A stretch of DNA of 64,000 nucleotides, taken from Flavobacteriales bacterium UBA6057. Lineage in GTDB: Bacteria > Bacteroidota > Bacteroidia > Flavobacteriales_G > Salibacteraceae. The stretch spans positions 1 to 64,000 of the forward strand of contig DIYJ01000006.1 of assembly GCA_002428995.1 (NCBI GenBank), written 5' to 3'. The notes beneath the pieces are model-generated. The model searched no databases, was not told where the DNA came from, and saw nothing but the letters and a program-made list of their open reading frames with translations. The position numbers and the translations under genes were made by a program. This document shows, piece by piece, positions 1 through 6,907 of this stretch (its first letter is position 1; each line of letters opens with the position of its first letter).

Positions 1-3000
1 GCTCGGGCATTGGCCACCGAGCTGGCCTACCTCAAAGCCCGGCCGGGAGAGTCGATTGATCGCTACGAGCGCGAAGCTTTGCGCGAGGTCATCGAGCATT
101 GCATCTATGGCGTGGACCTCAATCCCGATGCAGCGGAACTCTGCCGCCTTGTGCTGTGGATTGAAGCCCACGAAGCTGGCAAGCCGATTACCTACCTGGA
201 TCATAAGGTCCGCTGCGGTAATAGCCTGGTGGGCTGGTTGGGGGAGATGAAGTTCCCGGTCATTCCGGATGGTGCCTTTGATCCGATTCCCGGAGATGAC
301 AAGGCCATCGCACGTACGTGGAAGCTCCGCAATGCAGGATCGAAGCACAAAGCCATGGCGATTCCCTTTGAGGAAAACCGCTCACAACTTTGGCGTGCAC
401 AAGTAGATGGTTTCAAAACAGTGGATCGCAGCAAGGTCGGTTCACTGGAGGACTATTGGCGCAAACGGACGGTACACCAGCACTGGACACAAAACGAATG
501 GACGGCTCATCAACGCACGCTCTACAACCTCTGGACCTATGCCTTTTTTCAGCCGTATGACGAAAGTCAGCGCCCGGTGGTGATCAATGAGGTGTTGGAA
601 GCCTTCCAGCAGGGGAAGTTGAATACCGATTCCATGCTCCTGAAAGAAGTGGAAGCCGAGGCCAAAGCCGCACGCTTTTTTCACTGGCCCTTGGAGTTCC
701 CAAATGTCTTTGAAAAAGGTGGCTTTGATGTGTTGCTGGGGAATCCGCCCTGGTCGCGGATAAAGCTTCAGGAAAAGAAGTTTTTTGCGGGGCGAAACCC
801 CGAAATCGCCAATGCTACTAATGCTGCCGAACGCAAGCGCTTGATTTTGGCGCTTCCTTCAGAGGATGCGCACTTTCAAGCTTATCACCGTGCCAAGCGA
901 CACGCCTTTGGAACCAGTCGGTTTTTGCGGAAGAGCAAGCAGTTTAAGCTCACGAATGCTGGGGATATCAATACCTATTCGGTGTTTTCAGAACGCGTGC
1001 TTGGACTGATCCAATCGCATGGACGCGCTGGTACCATCGTTCCAACCGGAATTGCCACAGATCATACCAACCGAAACTTTTTCGCGCACCTCATTAAGAA
1101 GAACCGCTTAGCGAGCTTGTATGATTTTGAAAACCGAAATCGCCTTTTCCCAGAAGTAGATACAAGGTTTAAGTGTTCATTGATTTCCATTGTTGGGAGT
1201 GAGGTAGGAGACAGGTTAAAGGCTCAATTTGCTTTCTATTTAAGGCAGGTCAGTGATTTGAATGATCCTATGAGGGTCTTTGAATTGACCAATGAAGACT
1301 TTCAAAACATCAATCCAAATACGAGGAATTGTCCGATCATCAGAACAAGGGTTGATGCTGAGCTAATTAAGCAGTTACACAGCAAGTTTCCACTTATTGA
1401 GACGGCAAATGATTCTCCTTGGAAGGTGAAGTTTTCTAGTCAATTCCATATGTCGAATGATTCAGAGCACTTTCAATACCGCATTGATTTTTATGGAGTA
1501 GAGAAACAACGACTTCGACTGTACGAAGCGAAAATGTTCTGGCACTACAATCATCGATTGAACTCTTTCAAAAGCATTGAGTCCAGAGATGAAGGTGTCC
1601 GCCAATTTTCAGAGTCAGAGTTGATGAATCCAGTGTGTTTGTCTAAAAGCTTTTATCATGTTGATTCTATCGTAGTTCAGAAGCGAAAAGAGCTTCTAAA
1701 AATGGGAGAAGGAGTGCGATGGATGCTTGGATTCAGAGGAACTGCTAGCCCAACGAATGAAAGGACTTTTGTAAACACCGTTTTACCGGATGCTGCATTT
1801 GGACACACCTGTTTACTCATCCAGGTTAAAAAAAGCAGTAAGAAGTCTGGAGCATTTGCTGCTAACCTCGCTTCACTCGTTTTCGACTTTTTGTGTCGAC
1901 AGAAAGTAGGAGGGAGTTCGGTTGGGATTTTCGTTGTGAAGCAGTTGCCCATTATTCCACCCGAAAATTTTGGCGAAGAGGACATGCAATTCATCATCCC
2001 CCGCGTCCTTGAACTCACCTACAGCGCCTGGGACCTGAAATACTTCGCAGATGATGTCTGGAAGGATGCGGATTCAAAGCTTCGTGAGCTGATTACAGCG
2101 CGTTGGAACTACAACAAACAACTCATCTCCATTCCGACCGAGCTGGAAGCCTCTTTTGAGAAACCCGATTGGGTGGATACCCAGGAAGATGAATTCCCAT
2201 TTCCACCTTTTCGCTGGGACAGCGACCATCGCCACCGCGTGCAATGTGAGCTGGATGCCTATTTCGCCATGAAATATGGCCTCAACGAGGAGGAACTCAA
2301 ATACATCCTCGACCCGAAGCTGAGCACGCTGGCCGGAGAAACAGAAGAAGAACGGGAAGCCTTTCCCGGAGAAACCTTCCGGGTGCTGAAGGAAAAGGAG
2401 ATCAGGCAATACAAGGAATACCGCACGGCCCGCCTGGTGCTGGAAGCCTGGAAGAATGAGCCTTGGAGGCGGCCTGAGATGATAGCCGATCAAGCAGTGG
2501 CTGATCCAAACAAGGCACGAAGGAATTACACGAAAATCCGCACGATGGCGCCCGTGATGGCGCGCATCATCCAGCGTAACGAACATCCCCGCTATAGGCG
2601 CTTGCTGGGCCGCACCAAAATGGAAAAGGTGCTACACATGATTGAGGCGAAAACCGAGCTGGACTTTGGTCGCTTGCCGGAAAAGCATCACTACGGCCCG
2701 GCCGACTTGGTGGCCCTGGATGGTGCCATCAAGGTGGCAGAAGGGCAGGAGGCCTTTATGCAACGCATGCATAATCCGCGCGATGCCGAGGCGGGTTTCT
2801 TTTATCAGAAAGGTGAGGGATTTGATGCCATGGTAAAAAGCTACGAATCAGAGGTGGGCGCGCATCAATCCACCGTGGATCACATCATCGACCTCTTTGC
2901 TCCGCTGGACCGCAGGCAGTGCGAGCTCATTACCACGGTTTACGCGACCTGGAACAACCTCATCATCAATGGGGAAAATGTGGAGAATGACACCCTGATT

Positions 3001-3129
3001 TTCACCAAATCCCGGGAGTGGAGCGCAGCCAAGGAAGCGAACTTTTGTGAGGAAGATTTCATTGAACCACTCAACTGGCTTCGGGTCCACGGACTGGTGC
3101 CAAAGGGAGTGGGGAAGGAGGTTTTATAG
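1..3129 (+). CDS. Eco57I/PglX-type adenine-specific DNA methylase, 5' truncated by the window edge
   Basis: The frame is open to base 1, so the true start and SAM-binding motif I lie outside the window. The visible part begins with the segment that normally follows motif I in large Eco57I-type methylases (YGVDLNP, then CRLVLWIEA and CGNSLVGW, bases about 100-240). The catalytic NPPW motif is at 742-753. Bases about 1130-1960 would encode the target-recognition region, followed by a conserved block around LDAYFAMKYGL (about 2250-2300). The last 200 residues are a helical domain I cannot name. Such enzymes methylate adenine N6 in DNA and occur in BREX (PglX), DISARM (DrmMI) and type IIG restriction. 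No helicase or nuclease partner is visible, so the system is undetermined. A hand count gave 40% GC at 1141-1200 against 60% at 61-120 and 55% at 2221-2280, suggesting an exchanged specificity domain. Confidence 0.85.
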   Translation, partial: ARALATELAYLKARPGESIDRYEREALREVIEHCIYGVDLNPDAAELCRLVLWIEAHEAGKPITYLDHKVRCGNSLVGWLGEMKFPVIPDGAFDPIPGDDKAIARTWKLRNAGSKHKAMAIPFEENRSQLWRAQVDGFKTVDRSKVGSLEDYWRKRTVHQHWTQNEWTAHQRTLYNLWTYAFFQPYDESQRPVVINEVLEAFQQGKLNTDSMLLKEVEAEAKAARFFHWPLEFPNVFEKGGFDVLLGNPPWSRIKLQEKKFFAGRNPEIANATNAAERKRLILALPSEDAHFQAYHRAKRHAFGTSRFLRKSKQFKLTNAGDINTYSVFSERVLGLIQSHGRAGTIVPTGIATDHTNRNFFAHLIKKNRLASLYDFENRNRLFPEVDTRFKCSLISIVGSEVGDRLKAQFAFYLRQVSDLNDPMRVFELTNEDFQNINPNTRNCPIIRTRVDAELIKQLHSKFPLIETANDSPWKVKFSSQFHMSNDSEHFQYRIDFYGVEKQRLRLYEAKMFWHYNHRLNSFKSIESRDEGVRQFSESELMNPVCLSKSFYHVDSIVVQKRKELLKMGEGVRWMLGFRGTASPTNERTFVNTVLPDAAFGHTCLLIQVKKSSKKSGAFAANLASLVFDFLCRQKVGGSSVGIFVVKQLPIIPPENFGEEDMQFIIPRVLELTYSAWDLKYFADDVWKDADSKLRELITARWNYNKQLISIPTELEASFEKPDWVDTQEDEFPFPPFRWDSDHRHRVQCELDAYFAMKYGLNEEELKYILDPKLSTLAGETEEEREAFPGETFRVLKEKEIRQYKEYRTARLVLEAWKNEPWRRPEMIADQAVADPNKARRNYTKIRTMAPVMARIIQRNEHPRYRRLLGRTKMEKVLHMIEAKTELDFGRLPEKHHYGPADLVALDGAIKVAEGQEAFMQRMHNPRDAEAGFFYQKGEGFDAMVKSYESEVGAHQSTVDHIIDLFAPLDRRQCELITTVYATWNNLIINGENVENDTLIFTKSREWSAAKEANFCEEDFIEPLNWLRVHGLVPKGVGKEVL

Positions 3130-3130
3130 G

Positions 3131-3174
3131 CTTTCTGAATGGTTATTCTGAAAATGACCATTCAGAAAGTTTTT
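3131..3174 (+). terminator. Strong intrinsic terminator after the methylase gene
   Basis: Thirteen-base perfect arms CTTTCTGAATGGT (3131-3143) and ACCATTCAGAAAG (3157-3169) are followed by five T. It starts one base after the methylase stop, so the methylase and the next operon are probably separate transcription units. Confidence 0.85.
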
Positions 3175-3236
3175 AGAGCAGTACAGAGAGAATTATTGCC
3201 ATTGACTAGGCATGAATTTATCATCAAAACAGCCAA

Positions 3237-4844
3237 ATGCAAAAACTAAAAATGAGCGATATCTATACGAACTCTATCGTCAGTTACCTAATTCGAGAAC
3301 GGTATTCCGATTTTGAATCAATCATTGAAACTGGAGACCAGGCGGCATCCATTGACTTTGTAGAACTCCAAATCGAAGGGGCTGTGGAAGCCCGCTTTTA
3401 CTACCGGCAATCCCATGGAAACCCACCTGATTGGTTACGAAAGTTTTTTGGGAATAACCTTGAAGATGAGGTTCAGCAGCAGATTTATGTGTCGAATGCA
3501 CAGGCCATTGTCCTCCTCAAGGTTCCTGTAAGCAATGGCACGCGGTTCTTCGCTATTTCCTTCGGAACTGGCCGTTTCCTGATAAAGCCAGAGGCCATTG
3601 AACGCAATTTTGGTTTGCGAACGGTTTTGAATCTTACAGAAGCCAACCAGATCCGGCACTTGGATAAAAAAGTGATTTCCAGCAACCCGAAGCAGACCCG
3701 CGAGCAGATCGCCATACCAGGCCAAACGGCTGAATTCGGAGTGGATATCGACAGAGATATTTTGAAAGGAATCACGGGTACTTCGACTAATCCTCGTTTT
3801 GGAAAAAGCATTACTGGAACCGATGCGTATAAGGCATCAGTTCAACACGACATCTCCTCAATCGCCCCATGGTTCTCAGACTTGTTTGAACAGTACCAGA
3901 GCGAACACTACAAGGAAGCCTTTAGTTGGGTGGATCTGGTGGCAGAGGTAAAGGATGATCGAATGATCGCGCAGCTAGATAATCATCTGCTTGGTATTGT
4001 CAATAGTCGTAGCCATGAGGAGGTACACATGGCAGTACCTGAAATCATTGATTGGGAAAAGGTACAAGGGTGCAAATACAGCACACGCAAGCGTGATGAA
4101 TTTGCTCCCGGAGAGATCAATCTGACAGATTTTCTATCAGCCGCTAAGCCAGTGGATGAGGATATCGATCTTGATTTTCTAAAGACAAAGCGCATTACTG
4201 CGCAGGACAGCGATGGCAACGTCATGCATAACTGGCCGGCCTATCGTTGTCTAGTAACCGAACTGACTCTTGATGACCACCTCTATCTTTTAAGCGATGC
4301 CACATGGTTTCAGGTGGATCGGGATTTTAAAAGCGCTGTAGATGCATTCTTCGATGATGAAATGATGGCCAGTTCAGTTTCGTACGTGAATTATACGGGA
4401 CAGCATGAAGATGAATTCAATTCGGAACTGAGCAAAAAGCTTGATGCCGCTTGCATGGATAAGAAAAATGTTCGTCATGGAGGTGGCCACAGTACCATCG
4501 AGGTCTGTGATGTGCTGACCCCGGACAAGCAACTCATTCACGTAAAGAAGTATGCGGGTTCTGCACCCTTGAGTCATTTGTTTAGCCAGGGATTGGTTTC
4601 TTCACAACTGCTACTTGGTGACCAGAATTTTCGCAGGGCTGCTTATGACAAAATTCCAGATGGCAAAAAGCGACTACTCAGCGTTCCCCGCTATAAGTCG
4701 GCCGATTGGACTGTGATTTTTGCTGTACTTGGGCGCAATGTCCGTGAGCTGCCATTCTTCAGTAAAGTAACCCTCCGACTAGTTGCTAAAGACCTCACCG
4801 CTCGAGGCTACAGCGTTCAGCTGGACTTTATTCCTAAAACATAA
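3237..4844 (+). CDS. TIGR04141/DUF6119 family sporadically distributed protein
   Basis: A 535-residue protein recognised from the pattern of the TIGR04141 family: an N-terminal block around SYLIRERYSDFE, then FAISFGTGRFLI, FGLRTVLN and HLDKKVI, and in the C-terminal third TWFQVDRDF, HVKKYAGSAPLSHLFSQG and LVSSQLLLG. The length matches the family, which to my knowledge has no assigned biochemical function and occurs patchily in genomic islands beside DNA-modification genes. No signal peptide or TM segment is visible, so it is probably cytoplasmic. It heads a tight four-gene set (12 bases to the next start). The Met at 3252 (MSDIYTNS) is an alternative start. A role in phage or plasmid defence is inference from location only. 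Confidence 0.85.
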   Translation: MQKLKMSDIYTNSIVSYLIRERYSDFESIIETGDQAASIDFVELQIEGAVEARFYYRQSHGNPPDWLRKFFGNNLEDEVQQQIYVSNAQAIVLLKVPVSNGTRFFAISFGTGRFLIKPEAIERNFGLRTVLNLTEANQIRHLDKKVISSNPKQTREQIAIPGQTAEFGVDIDRDILKGITGTSTNPRFGKSITGTDAYKASVQHDISSIAPWFSDLFEQYQSEHYKEAFSWVDLVAEVKDDRMIAQLDNHLLGIVNSRSHEEVHMAVPEIIDWEKVQGCKYSTRKRDEFAPGEINLTDFLSAAKPVDEDIDLDFLKTKRITAQDSDGNVMHNWPAYRCLVTELTLDDHLYLLSDATWFQVDRDFKSAVDAFFDDEMMASSVSYVNYTGQHEDEFNSELSKKLDAACMDKKNVRHGGGHSTIEVCDVLTPDKQLIHVKKYAGSAPLSHLFSQGLVSSQLLLGDQNFRRAAYDKIPDGKKRLLSVPRYKSADWTVIFAVLGRNVRELPFFSKVTLRLVAKDLTARGYSVQLDFIPKT

Positions 4845-4856
4845 CTCAAATTCAAT

Positions 4857-4985
4857 ATGGCAAAATCAGTACCCGTAAAACCACATCGTAGGTCGAAACC
4901 CTCAGAACCGGCAAAAACACCCTATCCGAAACCAGGGCCGAAAACGATGCCGGTGAAACCACATAAGCGCAACCCTCCAAAATAA
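4857..4985 (+). CDS. 42-residue Pro/Lys/Arg-rich peptide in the TIGR04141 operon
   Basis: An ATG 12 bases after the TIGR04141 stop opens a 42-codon frame ending at TAA 4983-4985, nine bases before the next gene. The peptide is very basic with 12 prolines. It contains an internal repeat, PVKPHRRSKP then PVKPHKRNPP, separated by a PKPGPK stretch. It has no hydrophobic segment. The peptide encoded at 5491 shares the word PHRRS and the same composition, which argues that both are real. I recognise no family. It could be a nucleic-acid- or membrane-binding peptide, or a short partner of the flanking two-TM protein. Confidence 0.55.
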   Translation: MAKSVPVKPHRRSKPSEPAKTPYPKPGPKTMPVKPHKRNPPK

Positions 4986-4994
4986 AACTGTCTG

Positions 4995-5498
4995 ATGCGC
5001 ACCAACATCTGGCATCAAATGATCGCGGCCCGCTACAAGGCGATCTACCTGAGCTACTTCAACAGCTATGTGCGATCCATGGATCGTTGGCTGGAAGGAT
5101 TGCTGGTGGTCGCTTCTTCCGGAGCAGTCGCAGGTTGGCTCGTGTGGACACACCTTCCATGGCTCTGGGCAGCCATCATTGGACTGTCTCAACTGGTCAA
5201 GGTTGTAAAACCTTACCTGCCTTACCTGAAGGAGAAGGACCAACTGGCGGCCTCTTATGTGTTTTATGAGAAACAGCACCATGCGTATGAACGCCTGTGG
5301 TTTTCCCTTGAGAATGGAAGGGCAGAGGAATCGGCTGTGTTTGAAGAGGTGCAGTCACTTAAAGACCATGGCCTGGAAGAGATCGAACGCACCGCCCATG
5401 TCAAAGTACCGGAATGGGATTTTCTCGTTCAAAAGACGGAAGCCGACTGGCAGGAATACCTGCGCACCAACCATCAAACGGAACGACACCATGAGTGA
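4995..5498 (+). CDS. Two-TM membrane protein, SLATT-like in layout
   Basis: A 167-residue protein with a basic, aromatic N-terminus, two adjacent TM helices (about residues 33-51 and 54-71) joined by a short turn (WTHLPW), and a soluble helical tail of about 95 residues rich in Glu, Lys and aromatic residues. This is the layout of the SLATT/S-2TM effector-type membrane domains described beside nucleotide-signalling defence genes, but I cannot confirm membership from sequence alone. It lies between two short Pro-rich peptides: 9 bases after the first, and sharing 8 bases (ATGAGTGA) with the second. A membrane-perturbing effector role is inference. Confidence 0.7.
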   Translation: MRTNIWHQMIAARYKAIYLSYFNSYVRSMDRWLEGLLVVASSGAVAGWLVWTHLPWLWAAIIGLSQLVKVVKPYLPYLKEKDQLAASYVFYEKQHHAYERLWFSLENGRAEESAVFEEVQSLKDHGLEEIERTAHVKVPEWDFLVQKTEADWQEYLRTNHQTERHHE

Positions 5499-5625
5499 TA
5501 AGAAACCGGCACCCCCCAAACCGACTCATCAACCAACCCCGCGAAGAATCACGGAAACGCCACACAGGCGCAGTGTGCCCGGGCCGAGAAATCCACCGCC
5601 TCCGCCTGCTAAGAAAAGTGGTTAG
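5491..5625 (+). CDS. 44-residue Pro-rich basic peptide, last gene of the TIGR04141 operon
   Basis: The ATG at 5491 overlaps the stop of the two-TM gene in ATGAGTGA, typical of translational coupling. The 44 residues include 14 prolines with a PPPPP run near the end, a basic centre and PHRRS, the same word found in the peptide encoded at 4857. The short length, coupling and shared motif support a genuine small gene. No family is recognised. The frame is also open upstream of 5491, but that part only shadows the two-TM gene. Confidence 0.55.
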   Translation: MSDKKPAPPKPTHQPTPRRITETPHRRSVPGPRNPPPPPAKKSG

Positions 5626-6025
5626 AATAACAAATCAATGAGGCTAACTAATTGAATTTGCTAGAATCCCAAAGTTATGGTGTTAAGCGCTTTTGTTTCT
5701 CACGCTAATGTGGCATAGGTTAGTTTATATGAAGCTTCTTTTGCCACTAAAGCAAGTAATGTTTGTGTTGGGTGGCATAATAAGTTTCTAGGGTGTTTAG
5801 TCAGATGAAGTCATACTTTCCACTATAGTTTGTTTCGTTGCCGCAGGATTGGAAACCGATCAAACCACCTTCTCTATCCGTGATTGATTGGATTAGTCAA
5901 CAATCCAAAAAATGGAATTTCATTCGATTTTTTGGACAGACGAAAATGCTAATGTGTTGATAACCAGACTTAATTGCGTCTGGCCTTTAGATTGATTTGG
6001 TGCATGGAACCTTAAACGCGCCAAC
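5626..6025. other. Gene-free AT-rich spacer
   Basis: I see no credible coding frame in these 400 bases. The only structure noted is the long palindrome at 5904-5936. The spacer separates the TIGR04141 operon from the secreted protein at 6026 and probably holds the 3' end of one unit and the promoter of the next. Confidence 0.6.
5904..5936. repeat. 33-base palindrome with 15-base arms
   Basis: TCCAAAAAATGGAAT (5904-5918) faces ATTCGATTTTTTGGA (5922-5936) across a 3-base loop, with one mismatch. The A and T runs lie inside the stem. It may act as a bidirectional terminator for the TIGR04141 operon or as an operator. Confidence 0.6.
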
Positions 6026-6562
6026 ATGATCAAAACACTCTTAGTCACCTCCGCCACCCTTGCCTCTATTTTCTTCAGCACCTCGGCAAGCACCCATGAA
6101 AAAGCTGCAATCACAACCACCAACGTTTTCTGCGTGCTGACAGAGCAAGGGGGGAACAGGCTCGGTATCTCAATGAGGATCTATGAGGGGAATGAGCTTT
6201 GTCAAACGATCCGTCCCAATGAAAATGGCGAGGTAGAGTTTGTTCTGTCTTCCGAGGGATGGCACACGATTGAAGTCTATTCCAGAGGTTACTTCAAAAA
6301 AAGGGTCCAAATCAATACGACCGGCATTCATGGCAGTAAGTACATCTTTCATGATTTGTACATGGCTATAGAGCTTGTGCCGGATTATTCATCTGGTGAG
6401 AGTTTTAATGATGAACTTGATTTTCCTTTCGGAGTATTCGAGTATGACATAGACAGAGACCGGTTTGTGTACAGTAAAAGGTATGCCCGAGACATGAGAA
6501 AACTCGAAGTAGAGGAGATGATCAAATTCACGACCGTGCAACGCGAGTCTCCTGTATTCTGA
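6026..6562 (+). CDS. Secreted protein of unknown function
   Basis: A 178-residue protein with an N-terminal signal peptide (about residues 1-23, MIKTLLVTSATLASIFF). The middle reads like a small beta-sandwich of the carboxypeptidase-regulatory type (YEGNELCQTIRPNENGEVEF followed by a strand-rich stretch). The tail has a DFPFGVFEYD...FVYSKRYARDMRK pattern that I associate with uncharacterised exported Bacteroidota proteins. It has no lipobox and no T9SS domain. It stands alone between two gene-free stretches. Confidence 0.7.
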   Translation: MIKTLLVTSATLASIFFSTSASTHEKAAITTTNVFCVLTEQGGNRLGISMRIYEGNELCQTIRPNENGEVEFVLSSEGWHTIEVYSRGYFKKRVQINTTGIHGSKYIFHDLYMAIELVPDYSSGESFNDELDFPFGVFEYDIDRDRFVYSKRYARDMRKLEVEEMIKFTTVQRESPVF

Positions 6563-6639
6563 CCGAACTCTTGAAAGTGAGTAGAGGCGAACAATTGAAT
6601 CACTGTCGTAAGTACTCTTCTGTTGAATACTTGACTCTC

Positions 6640-6664
6640 TTCAATCAAACGCAGTTTGATTGAA
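6640..6664. repeat. Inverted repeat, copy 1 (partner at 12601-12620)
   Basis: TTCAATCAAAC-GCA-GTTTGATTGAA gives perfect 11-base arms. The same core (CAATCAAACGCAGTTTGATT) recurs at 12601-12620. Both copies are followed within about 10 bases by a second hairpin and lie on opposite sides of the two-protease block. Confidence 0.75.
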
Positions 6665-6670
6665 GCTCAC

Positions 6671-6702
6671 ATAAAAATCCCCGCTGCTGTTGCAATGAGG
6701 AT
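6671..6702 (-). terminator. Terminator-like hairpin, minus strand
   Basis: Read on the minus strand, ATCCTCATTGC-AACA-GCAGCGGGGAT pairs with two wobbles and one mismatch and runs into TTTTTAT. It resembles the hairpin at 12628-12660 in sequence (GTTGCAA core) and in its position next to the inverted repeat. Confidence 0.5.
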
Positions 6703-6833
6703 TGTTTATCCCAGTGGTGGGAACGAATCTAAAACGGAACTCCGAAGCCTAAGGTTTTGGTTTTTTGGGAAGGATTAAACTCCGCTTTGCCGCTTTCTTC
6801 CTGATTTGGGGCAACTCAAAATAGCGCGTAAAA

Positions 6834-6878
6834 CAAAGCGAGGCACCATTCAGTGCCTCACTTTGCTTTTTTTGAGCC
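6834..6878. terminator. Terminator hairpin downstream of protease A
   Basis: AAAGCGAGGCA (from 6835) pairs with TGCCTCACTTT across a CCATTCAG loop and is flanked by an A-run and a T-run, so it could act in both directions. The same hairpin follows protease B at 9881-9916. Confidence 0.7.
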
Positions 6879-6907
6879 TTAAAAGACTAGCAATGTATGA
6901 TCCCGGT

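Noticed and set aside
2520..3129. Panacea-like or specificity-subunit-like domain at the methylase C-terminus
   Set aside because: The stretch KMEKVLHMIEAKTELDFGR followed by HHYGPADL is suggestive, but too short a resemblance to name without a profile search.
5257..5490. Upstream extension of the frame that encodes the second Pro-rich peptide
   Set aside because: It lies out of frame inside the two-TM gene and reads as low-complexity shadow; only the part from the ATG at 5491 is kept.
1..5625. Calling a complete BREX, DISARM or type I restriction system
   Set aside because: Only one methylase fragment is present. No helicase, PglZ, DrmA/B, nuclease or specificity subunit gene is visible, and a terminator separates the methylase from the next operon.
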